DNA of 64,000 bases from Prochlorococcus marinus (GCF_001180265.1 NZ_CVSW01000010.1:124001-188000), one strand, 5' to 3'; shown: positions 20,861 to 30,653, counted from the stretch's first letter. The notes: generated from the letters alone by a model not told the origin. Program-made: numbers and translations.

Positions 20861-21427
20861 TTGACAAAAAGTATTGTGATATTTGAAGACATTGATAAAT
20901 GTATCCAGCTATTTAATGTTTTTAAAGAAAAATCAGTAATCCTCTCTGAAGCTATTTTGATCCCACCAATAAGTGAAAAAATAACATCAGAAGAAACGGA
21001 ATTACTAAATGCGAAAGCAGATATCTTATTCAAATCTCAAAATTTTGAAGATATTAGGATTTTAAATCCTAAACTTGATAGAAAGATGAGACAAAAAGAT
21101 ATGAGTAGATGGCTAATGCCATTTGGTTTTATAGCTGGAATAGCTTTTTCTAATATGACAAATTTATCTACCTTCAGCTTTCTTGGTTTAAATAACATCG
21201 GGGAATCATTAATTGGAGGTCTTTTAGGAATGGGTTCAGGATATTTAGGAAGCATTGTTTCTTCTGCAAGTATCAACATTAATAGAAATAAAGAGTTAAG
21301 ATCAATCATTAATTTTAATAAAGAGGGTAAATGGCTTGTTCTACTTGAAAATCAAATTGGAGCTGAATTACCATGGGCTTTGATAAAACAATCAGAAGCT
21401 AAAGATATAATTTTTTTAGAAGGCTAA
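20861..21427 (+). CDS. conserved cyanobacterial hypothetical protein
   Basis: The family is not recognised. The 188 residues have an N-terminal alpha/beta region, a central glycine-rich hydrophobic segment (about residues 85-130, FGFIAGIAFSN and SLIGGLLGMGSGYLG) that could be one or two membrane hairpins, and a C-terminal soluble part. The only good start is TTG at 20861. It stops immediately before the ATG of the S4-domain gene, so the two form an operon. Confidence 0.72.
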   Translation: MTKSIVIFEDIDKCIQLFNVFKEKSVILSEAILIPPISEKITSEETELLNAKADILFKSQNFEDIRILNPKLDRKMRQKDMSRWLMPFGFIAGIAFSNMTNLSTFSFLGLNNIGESLIGGLLGMGSGYLGSIVSSASININRNKELRSIINFNKEGKWLVLLENQIGAELPWALIKQSEAKDIIFLEG

Positions 21428-22219
21428 ATGATCGACTTAAAAGAAATCTTAATAAATTCAAACTACAAAAAAGAGACTGAGGAATTAATAAATATTGCTA
21501 ACTTAGCCTACAAACACTGGGAAACTTATTGGACTGGGTTTAATTCAAATTATGTTTGCGAAGAGATTTTAAAAGATTTTGAAAATTTAAATGATTTCAA
21601 ATTTTTTATTTATGGAGGATTCCCCTCTTCTCAAAGATCTAGGATAGCTTGTTTTAGAGGAGATAATATGCCTGAAGAGGATGGGCTAAAAAGTAATTTT
21701 CCAGCTCAAGGAATAAAAATTAATGGAAATTTTTTATTTGATAATGCTACACAAGACGACTTTAGATCCCTCTTAATTGAAAATGGGGTTAATCAAAAAA
21801 AAGTTGGAGATATATGGACTATTGGAGATAGGGGAGCACAAGGGATAATTGATAATTCAGATATTAAGCATCTAGATGAAAAGATTTTTTATTTGAGAGA
21901 CGTAAAAGTAAAGGTAAATTTAGTTGGTGTAGATGAATTACAGATACCTTCTGGAAGATCAAAAAAACTTGTCAATACAGTAGAAGCTTCAAGAAGATTA
22001 GATGCTATAGCATCAGCTGGCTTTAGGGTATCACGAACCAAAATCATTGAAAGGATAGAAAATGGAATGCTCAGATTAAATGGAACCAAAGTTAATAAGC
22101 CAACAATTAATCTAAAAATTGGCGACAAACTAGAACTTGAAAATAAAGGATTTATCGAAATTCTAACTTTAGAAATAACCAAAAGAGAACGATGGAAAGT
22201 TAAATTACTTAGAAAATGA
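21428..22219 (+). CDS. S4-domain RNA-binding protein (YlmH-like, 'photosystem II S4 domain' family)
   Basis: The 263-residue protein has an N-terminal YlmH-like region and a C-terminal S4 RNA-binding domain (about residues 180-245, SRRLDAIASAGFRVSRTKI then GMLRLNGTKVN). In cyanobacteria and plants this family has been called the photosystem II S4 domain protein; YlmH of Firmicutes acts in ribosome-associated quality control. It follows the previous gene with no spacing and precedes tRNA-Val by 49 bases. Confidence 0.85.
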   Translation: MIDLKEILINSNYKKETEELINIANLAYKHWETYWTGFNSNYVCEEILKDFENLNDFKFFIYGGFPSSQRSRIACFRGDNMPEEDGLKSNFPAQGIKINGNFLFDNATQDDFRSLLIENGVNQKKVGDIWTIGDRGAQGIIDNSDIKHLDEKIFYLRDVKVKVNLVGVDELQIPSGRSKKLVNTVEASRRLDAIASAGFRVSRTKIIERIENGMLRLNGTKVNKPTINLKIGDKLELENKGFIEILTLEITKRERWKVKLLRK

Positions 22220-22268
22220 AACGCAACCTGCTATTTTCTTATAAGGGGAATTAAAAATTTCTCAATTG

Positions 22269-22340
22269 GGGCGATTAGCTCAGTGGTAGAGCACTACCTC
22301 GACACGGTAGTGGCCACTGGTTCGAATCCAGTATCGCCCA
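22269..22340 (+). tRNA. trnV: tRNA-Val (GAC)
   Basis: The 72-base sequence folds into a full cloverleaf: acceptor GGGCGAT/ATCGCCC, D stem GCTC/GAGC, anticodon stem CTACC/GGTAG with loop TCGACAC (anticodon GAC), T arm ACTGG-TTCGAAT-CCAGT, discriminator A. CCA is not encoded. Position 33, just before the anticodon, is C rather than the near-universal U. Confidence 0.93.
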
Positions 22341-22407
22341 TTAAAACTTTTGAAGACCTAGGTTATATCCACAGAAAATAATTTCATTTTTTAGATTATT
22401 AAAAAAG

Positions 22408-23025
22408 ATGAAACTTAATCAAATAATTAATCTACATAAGGGGCTCACTGCATTTGTAGTGGTAGGTCTTATGATTTTTTTTGATAATTTTACGATCGCT
22501 CCCTACGTTTATTTAGCTCTGCATGGTACTTATGGATTACTTTGGCTTCTAAAAGAAAAGATATTCCCAGATCCTTATTTTAAAGAAAAAATCAATTTTT
22601 TAACTTCAGTTACTGGTTTTATTTTCCTTGGAAGTTACTGGGTAGCTCCCTACATTCTTATCTCATCTCAGAAATCTGTTCCAAATATCGTAATAGCTGC
22701 ATCTGTATCTATAAATATAATTGGCGTATTTCTACACTTTGCTAGTGATGCCCAAAAATATTTTTCTCTTAAATTAAAAAAAGATCTAATTAAAGAAGGA
22801 TTTTTCAAAAATATTAGGAATACAAATTATCTAGGAGAAATACTAATTTATCTATCATTTGTCATACTTTCAATGAGTTTCATACCATTAGTAATTCTTG
22901 CAATATTTTTCTCTATAGTTTTTCTACCAAGAATGATAAAAAAAGATAAATCGCTCTCAAAATATGATTCGTTCGAAGAATACAAAAAGAAAAGTGGTCT
23001 TATATTGCCTAAATTAAATGCCTGA
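22408..23025 (+). CDS. membrane methyltransferase-like protein (ICMT/DUF1295 type)
   Basis: The 205-residue protein has five or so hydrophobic segments. A C-terminal region with RNTNYLGEILIYLSF and PRMIKKDKSL...Y..F.EYK resembles isoprenylcysteine methyltransferase, phospholipid methyltransferase and steroid reductase-like families, whose conserved C-terminus binds SAM or NADPH. The exact reaction is unknown. It overlaps the next gene by eight bases. Confidence 0.7.
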   Translation: MKLNQIINLHKGLTAFVVVGLMIFFDNFTIAPYVYLALHGTYGLLWLLKEKIFPDPYFKEKINFLTSVTGFIFLGSYWVAPYILISSQKSVPNIVIAASVSINIIGVFLHFASDAQKYFSLKLKKDLIKEGFFKNIRNTNYLGEILIYLSFVILSMSFIPLVILAIFFSIVFLPRMIKKDKSLSKYDSFEEYKKKSGLILPKLNA

Positions 23026-23569
23026 GAACAACTTACCCAGTTGGAGGCAAGATTTAAAATCTTCTAGAAAAAAAGAGGGCAAATCACCCTCTAATAGATG
23101 GCTACAGCTTGCAACAGTCAGCGAAGAAAATGAGCCAAGATTAAGAACAGTTGTTTTCAGAGGATGGCATAAAGATAGTTCAATGATTATTTTTACAGAT
23201 AGAAGAAGTGAAAAAATTAGGCATTTAAAATCTAACCCTAATGCAGAAATATTATGGTTCTTTTTGAAAACCAAATCACAATATAGATTCAAAGGAAAAA
23301 TACATGAATTAAGTGATAACAAAAATTATTGGGATTTATTATCAGAAAAATCAAAATCTTCTTGGTTTTGGGGATCTCCTGGAGAGAAAATAAACCCAAA
23401 AGTCCAATCTAATTATGAAATGTTATCCAATCTATCCAAGTCAGAAAATTTTGTAGTTCTAAATTTTGAAATCGATTCGGTAGATCTTCTTAAATTAGAA
23501 CAGCCTGTTCATAAACGATATCTTTGGGAAAAGATTAAGAAATGGGAAAAAGTTGAAATTAATCCTTAA
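23018..23569 (+). CDS. pyridoxamine 5'-phosphate oxidase-like FMN-binding protein (Alr4036 type)
   Basis: The 183-residue protein has the PPOX split-barrel pattern: RWLQLATVSEENEPRLRTVVFRGW, a TDRRSEKIRHLKSNPNAEILWF strand pair, and YRFKGKI. It resembles the cyanobacterial and plant Alr4036-type domain rather than true PdxH. Flavin binding is inferred. It overlaps the membrane methyltransferase-like gene by eight bases, so the two are coupled. Confidence 0.78.
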   Translation: MPENNLPSWRQDLKSSRKKEGKSPSNRWLQLATVSEENEPRLRTVVFRGWHKDSSMIIFTDRRSEKIRHLKSNPNAEILWFFLKTKSQYRFKGKIHELSDNKNYWDLLSEKSKSSWFWGSPGEKINPKVQSNYEMLSNLSKSENFVVLNFEIDSVDLLKLEQPVHKRYLWEKIKKWEKVEINP

Positions 23570-23643
23570 ATATTTCTAAATTGTATATTTAGGTTGAAAA
23601 ACATATAGTGATCAGTCAGTTTTAAAAAAGAAGTATTATTCAT

Positions 23644-23817
23644 ATGAATTTCTCAGAAATTCCAGAGAACCCTTTTATTTTTTTATCTTGGGTGACAGCT
23701 ATAGGGCTATTTATAAGTCTTTCTGAAGCAACAATTAAGATAAAACTTGAAAAGAGGAATAGTTATAGAAAAAGGTTAGAGCTAATCAATAACCTTTATC
23801 CTAAAAAGTTAGCTTGA
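23644..23817 (+). CDS. small single-span membrane protein (57 aa)
   Basis: An ATG opens a 57-codon frame with one hydrophobic helix (about residues 10-28, FIFLSWVTAIGLFISL) and a basic C-terminal tail (KLEKRNSYRKRLELI). The 3' end overlaps the converging DoxX gene by nine bases. The function is unknown; the charge pattern after the helix and the tight fit to its neighbour support a real gene. Confidence 0.6.
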   Translation: MNFSEIPENPFIFLSWVTAIGLFISLSEATIKIKLEKRNSYRKRLELINNLYPKKLA

Positions 23818-24360
23818 AGTATCAGAAAGTATGTTTGCTTGCAAGAATTGAAATAAGCCACCTTTACTTGTTTCTTCTTTGACTTCAACTTGCTTGGAAG
23901 ATTTAGCATTTGTTGAAGGTATAATTTCCTCCTCATCTTCTGATTTTAAGATTCTGATAATGACTTCATCTAAGGAGAAATTACCGGGACCAGTTAGTGC
24001 AATTGAAGTTGCTGAAGCGAAATACAAAAGTAAAAGCTCTAGTAAGAAAATATTAAAACCTGAAGTAACAAGTGCATGGTATATAGCAACCAAAATTGTT
24101 CCAACAATTGCCAAAGCTCCGAATCTTGTGGCTAAGCCGATAATTAGTAACCAACTACCGCCTATTTCTGAGAATGCCGCTATGTATGATAAAAATATTG
24201 GGAACGGGAGATGTAATGGTCTTACAAAAGCATCAGCGAAATTTTCTATATTTGCTAATTTCTCATAACCGTGATGAATAAGGACAGTTCCTGTTATAAC
24301 TCTGAGAATTAATAAAGCAGTATCTTTGCTAAACGACTTAGTAAGAATTGTTGAAAGCAC
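23809..24360 (-). CDS. DoxX family membrane protein
   Basis: The 183-residue protein has four predicted membrane helices and the DoxX pattern LRVITGTVLIHHGYEKL near the N-terminus and LLLYFASATSIALTGPGNFSLD in the last helix. A soluble charged tail (EDEEEIIPSTNAKSSKQ) follows. DoxX proteins are linked to quinone or redox stress functions, with no fixed role. A second, shorter DoxX is at 50246-50626. Confidence 0.85.
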   Translation of the reverse strand: MLSTILTKSFSKDTALLILRVITGTVLIHHGYEKLANIENFADAFVRPLHLPFPIFLSYIAAFSEIGGSWLLIIGLATRFGALAIVGTILVAIYHALVTSGFNIFLLELLLLYFASATSIALTGPGNFSLDEVIIRILKSEDEEEIIPSTNAKSSKQVEVKEETSKGGLFQFLQANILSDTSS

Positions 24361-24495
24361 TATAAAAAAATTATCCTTAAGTAAAAATAACTAGTCACAG
24401 TATCCATCGTGGCTTAAAGAGCAAAAGTCGTATTTAAATAAGTATTTATACTTACTTACCAAAAGGGTTATTTTCTGATTAGGAATACAACTAAG

Positions 24496-25650
24496 TTAAA
24501 AATTATTTTTTGAAAAATTTTCTAATATTCTCTGATTTATTTTTGGAATATTTTCTTTAAATTTAAAAAACCCTCTTTTAGCAAATTTCCAAGCAAATAA
24601 ATCTTCATCCCTCACAAGATTAAAAAATTTTTTATGGTGTAAATTTTTAAATTCAGTTATGAAATCATAATTTTCTCCAACTCCAGGATAAATAATGTCT
24701 ATTTCGTTGGTATTTTTAAAGATATTTTCCAGTGAATAAGGATCAATCTGTTTAACATTATCAAATTGCTCTACAATTTCAGAGACCAAATCTTGTTTAA
24801 ATTTCAAAACAGATTCAGACAATTTAATTTCTCTTTGTTCATTTTTTAAAAGAATAATAAATACTTTTTTATAGCTTGGAAGTAAATTTTTAAGGGTTGC
24901 AAGGTGCAGATCATTTTCAAACATAATCAGATTATCTGATTTAGGATCCATATCATTTTTATAAATCTCATCTTCAAATGGTATTTGATTAGATTCTTCA
25001 AGAAAAATTTGTTGATTACTTATTTTTTCTACATTAAATCTATTATTTGAAAACTTTCTGAGGTTTGATGATGAAAAAAGATATTGTTTTCCCTTCGTTT
25101 GCAATCCTCCGACCCATCTCCAGCTTAGAAGATTAGATGAAGCATCTCCATCAAAAAGATATTTAAAGAAAAACTTTGCTCCCAATTGCCATGGGAGGCC
25201 TAGATTAAATATCCAAGTACTCGCAAACCACATTCTTGTATGGTTATGCAAATAGTTGTACTGCTTTAATTCATGGACCCAAGAATTAAAAAAATCTAAT
25301 TCTGTATTGCCATTAATTGCATTTTCATATAGATCATAATCAAAATCGAGATTGTTTTCTGAAATAAAATTTCTCCAAACTTTAGGTCTATTTTCCATCC
25401 ACCCTTTCCAGTAAACTCTCCAAAATATTTCTTCAACAAATTTAGTTGAATTTTTGATTTTGTACTTACTTTTAATATCATGGATCAGATCATATTCCGA
25501 TAATATTCTATGAGTAATGAAAGGCGATAATTTTGAAACTGAACTTTCGTTATTTGGCCCAAAATCAAAATTTCTTAATTTTGCATAATCATTAATTTTG
25601 TATTTCGCAAAATTTTCCCAGGTATTTTGAGCTCTTAATAAAAATGACAT
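24496..25650 (-). CDS. photolyase/cryptochrome-family FAD-binding protein with reversed domain order
   Basis: Residues 1-205 match the helical FAD-binding domain of DNA photolyases: LSPFITHRILSEYDLI, EEIFWRVYWKGWM, HNHTRMWFASTWIFN and DGDASSNLLSWRWVGG. The usual N-terminal antenna domain is absent. Instead, residues about 238-365 form an alpha/beta stretch that begins LIMFENDLHLA, like the photolyase antenna opening, and ends near KRGFFKFKENIP. This suggests a circularly permuted photolyase. A role in repair or light sensing is inferred only. Confidence 0.75.
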   Translation of the reverse strand: MSFLLRAQNTWENFAKYKINDYAKLRNFDFGPNNESSVSKLSPFITHRILSEYDLIHDIKSKYKIKNSTKFVEEIFWRVYWKGWMENRPKVWRNFISENNLDFDYDLYENAINGNTELDFFNSWVHELKQYNYLHNHTRMWFASTWIFNLGLPWQLGAKFFFKYLFDGDASSNLLSWRWVGGLQTKGKQYLFSSSNLRKFSNNRFNVEKISNQQIFLEESNQIPFEDEIYKNDMDPKSDNLIMFENDLHLATLKNLLPSYKKVFIILLKNEQREIKLSESVLKFKQDLVSEIVEQFDNVKQIDPYSLENIFKNTNEIDIIYPGVGENYDFITEFKNLHHKKFFNLVRDEDLFAWKFAKRGFFKFKENIPKINQRILENFSKNNF

Positions 25651-25927
25651 TTTCTCATAACTTTAAAAAATTTTTTTTTGTATTGATAGAAATTTCAATA
25701 ATTTGCCTGCAAATTAATCCTTAAAATTTTTTATTTCATTCTTAAGTAAATATGTTTGATTGAAGTATTTAATATAAACTCCTGACCAGTACATTTTATA
25801 CTCTTAAATCGCTCTCTGCGTAGGAAGATATTTAGTGGTCAATTACTTTTTAGATCTAATTTTAATTTTCAAATCTTTATATAAATGATTTTTTCTAAAA
25901 GATTTTTAAATATTTATCAAAATTATT

Positions 25928-26676
25928 ATGAATAATTTATTAGTGAGGGATGTTAATTATTTAGATGAACAATACAGAATAGGTGAAGGCATAATTTCGG
26001 ATGATGCATTTGCGCAACTTGAAAAACTCTTTATTCCTGTTGATCCAGAACCTGACTACTTTAATCAAAAAAATAATAAACTTTTGCAAAATTAGCCAAA
26101 GAAAACTATAAAGAATTTTTGGAAAGTTTATTAACAAAAACAAGATTAAGCATTCAACCAAAAATTGATGGCTGTGCTATTGCAATTAGATATATAGATG
26201 GCAAGTTTAATAAAGCTATTACAAAAAAAGGATTTGATTTCTCAAGCAAAATTAAAAAAATTAAAAATGTCCCCGATTGTATTCCTATCAAACGAGATTT
26301 TCAAATTAGAGGTGAACTATACGCTACAAACCAAGTTGCCGGCATTTCCCAAAGAATTACAAGAAAATACCTCAATGATAAGAAAGGGATTGGAGAAAGT
26401 TTCCGCTTTTGCTGTTTCCAAATACTTAATGGAAGACTTAATCAATACGAAACCCTTAACTATCTTAAAAAATGTGGCTTCAGCACCCCTGACAGTTACT
26501 TCACAAATCATACAAGCGAAATCCAACTATATAAAAAAAATTGGTTAGAGAAAAAATTATTTGCGAAATATCCAACTAATGGGATAGTTATAAAAATAAA
26601 TAGTAGGAAATTACGGTTACTTAGAGAGAAAAGTTTATCTCAAAATAACGAATGGCAATATGCAATTGAAAAATAG
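25928..26676 (+). pseudogene. NAD-dependent DNA ligase (LigA-like) N-terminal fragment with frameshift
   Basis: An ATG frame of 55 codons (25928-26095) matches the LigA domain Ia (YRIGEGIISDDAFAQLEKL). The following frame (usable from 26080, stop at 26676) matches the adenylation domain, with the active-site Lys in QPKIDGCAIAIRY and the IRGELYA and GIVIKIN motifs. One extra T in the run at 26082-26085 would join them into a protein of about 248 residues. No OB, zinc-finger, HhH or BRCT domains follow. It is either a broken paralogue or a minimal ligase with a homopolymer error. Confidence 0.75.
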
Positions 26677-26784
26677 TATAAAATAGCACTTTCAATAAGA
26701 GCTCACGATACTGACTTCCAGTATTTAAAGTAAAAAAGTAATTAAATTTTGGTTAAATTCCAAAGCAATTTGCAGGATTACTAA

Positions 26785-27714
26785 ATGACTGCCACTATCT
26801 CAAGACCTAAAATCTCTAACTGGGAAACATCTAATATTCCAAACCTTACAGGTAAAACAGCGCTAATTACTGGTGCGAATAGTGGTCTTGGATATTACAC
26901 TGCTAAGGCCTTAGCAGAAAAAAATGCTCATGTTGTTATAGCTTGTAGATCGCTTGAAAAGGCTAATCAAACTATCAAGAAACTTAAAATTCTTAATCCT
27001 GGAGGATTATTTACACCTTTAGAATTAGATTTGTCAGATTTAAAAAATATTGTTGAAGTTCAGTCCAAAATTTTTGATTATTTTGAGAATTTGGATTTAC
27101 TAATCAATAATGCAGGCATTATGCATCCGCCTAAAACTCTTAGTGCCCAGGGATATGAAATACAATTCGCAGTCAATCATCTAGCTCACATGCTCTTGAC
27201 CCTAAAGCTACTTCCAATTATTGAAAAAAAAGAAGATTCTAGAATAGTGACGGTTACTTCTGGAGCACAATTTTTTGGCAAAGTCGGTTGGAAAAATCTT
27301 AAAGCTGAGAACTATTACAACAAATGGGAATCTTACTCCAATAGCAAATTGGCAAATGTAATGTTTGCTTTGGAACTAAATGAAAACTTAAAGCACAAAA
27401 ATATACTTTCTTTAGCTGCTCACCCAGGAATTGCAAAAACAAATCTCTTTACTGCTCAAAAACCTAACCCTAGTCCATTAGAAATTTTCTCCTTGGAATT
27501 ATTTAGCCCTATTTTTCAAACTGCTGAGATGGGTGCTTTACCTCAACTTTTTGCAGCTACTTCTCCAGAGGCAAGAGGTGGTGACCATTATGGTCCTAGA
27601 TTTAATTTCAGAGGTCATCCAAAACTATCCCCTACTTCTCCTTTCGCTATGAATAAAAAAGAAAGAAAAAATTTATGGGAAAAAAGCCTTGAAATACTTA
27701 GTAACTTCTTATAA
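26785..27714 (+). CDS. short-chain dehydrogenase/reductase
   Basis: This 309-residue SDR has the cofactor loop TGANSGLGYYTAKAL, the NNAGIMHPP stretch, a catalytic Ser in TVTSGAQ and the YxxxK pair in YSNSK. CRSLEKA after strand 2 favours NADP(H). It is closest in pattern to retinol-dehydrogenase or protochlorophyllide-reductase-like SDRs, but it lacks enough of the latter's conserved Cys to claim it. The 3' end overlaps the converging 88-aa gene by six bases. Confidence 0.88.
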   Translation: MTATISRPKISNWETSNIPNLTGKTALITGANSGLGYYTAKALAEKNAHVVIACRSLEKANQTIKKLKILNPGGLFTPLELDLSDLKNIVEVQSKIFDYFENLDLLINNAGIMHPPKTLSAQGYEIQFAVNHLAHMLLTLKLLPIIEKKEDSRIVTVTSGAQFFGKVGWKNLKAENYYNKWESYSNSKLANVMFALELNENLKHKNILSLAAHPGIAKTNLFTAQKPNPSPLEIFSLELFSPIFQTAEMGALPQLFAATSPEARGGDHYGPRFNFRGHPKLSPTSPFAMNKKERKNLWEKSLEILSNFL

Positions 27715-27975
27715 ATTTTTCATTTTTACTAACTTTAGAAAATACTTCAAGATATGTAATTCGCTCTCTGAGAGCTTCATAAATTCCGTTAAGGCATCAT
27801 AATTTTTTTCATCAATTTTTTTTGACAATTTAATAAAACTATCATGGTTTTCATTAACAAACCGCTCAGCAATCTGAGACGGAGTTAAACCCTTTTCAAT
27901 TAATTCACCTGGAGCATTTTTCTCCCACTTTTCATAAAACCAAGAGAACCAATATTTTGCAGTATTTTCTTCCAT
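27709..27975 (-). CDS. hypothetical protein (88 aa), paralogue of the gene at 38417-38734
   Basis: This small, mostly helical, soluble protein has the pattern WFSWFYEKWEKN, then LTPSQIAERFVNEN, then LTEFMKLSESELHILK. The same spacing (WFKWL, NPIDVAEDFISRN, LDQFLKLTECEMHVFR) appears in the protein encoded at 38417-38734, so the two define a small family. The function is unknown. Confidence 0.68.
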   Translation of the reverse strand: MEENTAKYWFSWFYEKWEKNAPGELIEKGLTPSQIAERFVNENHDSFIKLSKKIDEKNYDALTEFMKLSESELHILKYFLKLVKMKNL

Positions 27976-28075
27976 TAATTAATTTTTCTTTGGCAAATAC
28001 TATAAATACTGAAGAAAGATCTCATGATTGAATTACCCCTTAAACAGAATTAATATAAATGCAATTATAAATTTA

Positions 28076-29506
28076 ATGATAGATAATCATTTTAATAAAG
28101 GGAATATTAACCTTGTAATTGGATTAGGTAAATCTGGATTTTGGGCTGCCAAGTATTTGAGAAGCATCAATAAGAGAGTAATTGTTTGGGAAAGTAAAGA
28201 TGGTATAGAATTCTTAGAAAGAAAAAAAGAATTAGAAGAGCTTAATATACTAGTTTCTCTAAATAAAGGATTTGTATTTGAAGAAATTCAACCTTTTGTG
28301 AAAGAGATCGAATCTGTTGTTGTAAGTCCATCAATACCTTATGACCATATAACTATTATTGAATTAAAAAAAAAGGGAATTAAAGTAATTGGAGAAATTA
28401 ATGTTGCATGGGAAATTTTAAAAGACACAAATTGGATAGGTATTACAGGCACTAATGGCAAGACTACTGTTACTCATCTACTAAGCCATATACTCTGTGA
28501 TAATGGATTATGTGCTCCTTTTGCTGGAAATATTGGTACACCTTTATGTAAATATGCTCACTCCAAAAAACATGAAAAAATTGATTGGGTTGTAGCTGAA
28601 TTAAGCAGTTATCAAATAGAAATATCTCCAGAAGTAAAACCTAATATTGGAATATGGACAACCTTCACAGAAGATCATCTTGAAAGACATAAAACACTTG
28701 AAAACTATTTCAACATAAAAAAAAGCTTGCTAGAAAAATCTGATTTTAGAATTTATAATTATGACGATAAAAACCTGAGAAATCAATACAGTTCTCTATC
28801 AAGTGGGGTTTGGATAACAGCTAGTTTCGATAAATCAAATTTTATTCAATGCGATTATTGGATAGATAATCAAGCATTCATTGTTGAGAGAGGAAAGAAA
28901 TTATTCAAACTTGAACATTTTTCTTTAAAAGGAATGCATAATCTTCAAAATCTTTTATTGGTAATTGCAGCAGCTAGAAAAGTTGGATTATCTGGGAAGA
29001 AGATTAAAGATTCTTTATCTAATTACAAACAATTACCCCATAGGATGGAAACAATTTATAAAAATAATGATCTGGAAATAATTAATGATAGTAAAGCTAC
29101 AAATTTTGACTCATCTATTGCAGGAATAAATTCAATTGAAGGACAAATAATAATCATTGCTGGGGGTAGATTAAAAGGGAATGAATATAGTGAGTGGATA
29201 AAAGTTTTAAAGAAAAAAGTTAAATGTGTTTTCCTTTTTGGAGAAAGCTCAAAAGTCCTAAAAATGGCACTTATTAATGAAGGATTTAAAAAAAATATTT
29301 TTGAATTTTCAGAACTAAAAGAGCTTTTAAATTTTGTTTTTCATTATTTACAAAATAATAGGGTTGGAACATTATTATTCTCACCTTCATGCTCTAGTTT
29401 TGATCAATTTAAAAATTATGAAGAGCGTGGAGATTATTTCAAGAAACTAATAAGTGAAAAATTAAAGGTTAATAAATCCATTTTTTATTCAAGTATCATT
29501 TCGTAA
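28076..29506 (+). CDS. murD: UDP-N-acetylmuramoyl-alanine-D-glutamate ligase MurD
   Basis: MurD adds D-glutamate to the peptidoglycan precursor. The ATP loop [15 protein letters not shown], the ELSSYQIE stretch and the [11 protein letters not shown] motif are all present. I chose the ATG at 28076 (476 aa), which begins just before the [11 protein letters not shown] nucleotide loop and gives a usual length. An upstream in-frame TTG at 28028 would add 16 residues of unlikely leader. Confidence 0.95.
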   Translation: MIDNHFNKGNINLVIGLGKSGFWAAKYLRSINKRVIVWESKDGIEFLERKKELEELNILVSLNKGFVFEEIQPFVKEIESVVVSPSIPYDHITIIELKKKGIKVIGEINVAWEILKDTNWIGITGTNGKTTVTHLLSHILCDNGLCAPFAGNIGTPLCKYAHSKKHEKIDWVVAELSSYQIEISPEVKPNIGIWTTFTEDHLERHKTLENYFNIKKSLLEKSDFRIYNYDDKNLRNQYSSLSSGVWITASFDKSNFIQCDYWIDNQAFIVERGKKLFKLEHFSLKGMHNLQNLLLVIAAARKVGLSGKKIKDSLSNYKQLPHRMETIYKNNDLEIINDSKATNFDSSIAGINSIEGQIIIIAGGRLKGNEYSEWIKVLKKKVKCVFLFGESSKVLKMALINEGFKKNIFEFSELKELLNFVFHYLQNNRVGTLLFSPSCSSFDQFKNYEERGDYFKKLISEKLKVNKSIFYSSIIS

Positions 29507-29592
29507 TTTTCAGGTCGGTCATCACAACCGTCTCCCCTATAGCAAATATTCATTTAATTAGTTAGATTTTGACTATAAATTATTTATTAGTC

Positions 29593-29907
29593 ATGAGTGA
29601 ATCTTTCAATTTACCTCAAGCAATAAGTCATAAAAAATTAAGTTATTTGATGCTTAAGGCACAAAAGGATTCCCATTCTTTTGATGAATTAGCAGAAATA
29701 GAAAACCCCGAAAAAAGTGAATTTGAAGAGTTAATAAACAATTGGGAAGCTTCAACTAAGAAAGTAGTTAATGAGTTATCAAAAAGAAAAGAGAATTTAC
29801 TAAAAGATAAATCACCAAATTCTTTAATTGCTCTTGGTGCTATGGAAGTTCACCTTAATATGGCTTTGCAAGCCTTAAATGCATTTAATAAAGGAGTTGA
29901 TGGGTAA
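29593..29907 (+). CDS. conserved hypothetical protein (104 aa)
   Basis: The soluble, helical, charged protein is of unknown function. The ATG at 29593 starts MSESFNLPQAISHKKLSYL; an in-frame TTG 24 bases earlier gives an extension that looks like leader. The C-terminal half (ALGAMEVHLNMALQALNAF) is amphipathic. No cofactor motif is visible. Confidence 0.68.
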   Translation: MSESFNLPQAISHKKLSYLMLKAQKDSHSFDELAEIENPEKSEFEELINNWEASTKKVVNELSKRKENLLKDKSPNSLIALGAMEVHLNMALQALNAFNKGVDG

Positions 29908-29921
29908 AAGTAACAGCTAAA

Positions 29922-30653
29922 TTATAAGGAAGGCATCGAAAATAAGAGAAAATCTAGGTCTTTTTCAGTATCTATAGAGACATCATCATAATAATTAACT
30001 TCAAAACCCAAGCCATCTCCAGATTCTAGAAATATATTTGAATTAGTGCCTTTACTTTTTAATAAAAGATTACCTTTTATTATTTGTATCCAATTATATT
30101 TATCGATTTTTAATGGCAATTTTTTTTCTTTAATTGGCTTATATTTACAACGCCATAAAGAGATACTTTGATTTAGAGAAAGCTTATTATTAATACTATC
30201 TTTGTAATTAAAAATAAGATTATCCCACAACTTTTCATTTAATGTAATTTGATCATATCGAGGTTTGATATTTTCTTTTTGAGGGTATATCCAAATCTGG
30301 AATAACTTACAGGTCTCATTTTCTTCATTCTTCTCGCTATGAGAGATTCCAGTACCTGCAGACATAACTTGTACTTCATCTTTGTGAATTTTTCCAAGAT
30401 TGTTTAACGAGTCTCTATGAGTTATTGCTCCTTTTGTTACGACAGTAATAATTTCCATATTTGCATGAGAATGTGTATTAAAGCCTGCATTAGGAGAAAT
30501 AATATCTTCGTTTATAACTCTAATTTTCCCAAAATTATCCCATTTTGGATCTCTATGTTCTGCGAAAGAAAATGAATGCATCGAATTTAGCCATTCTCTA
30601 GTCGATCTAAATCTTTCGTGAGATTTTCTTATTTTAATTATTTTCAAAGACAT
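29922..30653 (-). CDS. pirin family protein (YhhW type)
   Basis: The 243-residue bicupin has the pirin N-terminal signature NTHSHANMEIITVVTKGAITHRDS with metal-binding His residues and SAGTGISHSEKNE. YhhW-type pirins act as quercetinases in vitro; the physiological substrate here is unknown. The length is near the short pirin class. It converges with the 104-aa gene. Confidence 0.9.
   Translation of the reverse strand: MSLKIIKIRKSHERFRSTREWLNSMHSFSFAEHRDPKWDNFGKIRVINEDIISPNAGFNTHSHANMEIITVVTKGAITHRDSLNNLGKIHKDEVQVMSAGTGISHSEKNEENETCKLFQIWIYPQKENIKPRYDQITLNEKLWDNLIFNYKDSINNKLSLNQSISLWRCKYKPIKEKKLPLKIDKYNWIQIIKGNLLLKSKGTNSNIFLESGDGLGFEVNYYDDVSIDTEKDLDFLLFSMPSL

Noticed and set aside
30601..30622. 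GTCGATCTAAAT inside the pirin gene, resembling the shared promoter box
   Set aside because: It lies within coding sequence, with no suitably placed start codon on the plus strand.
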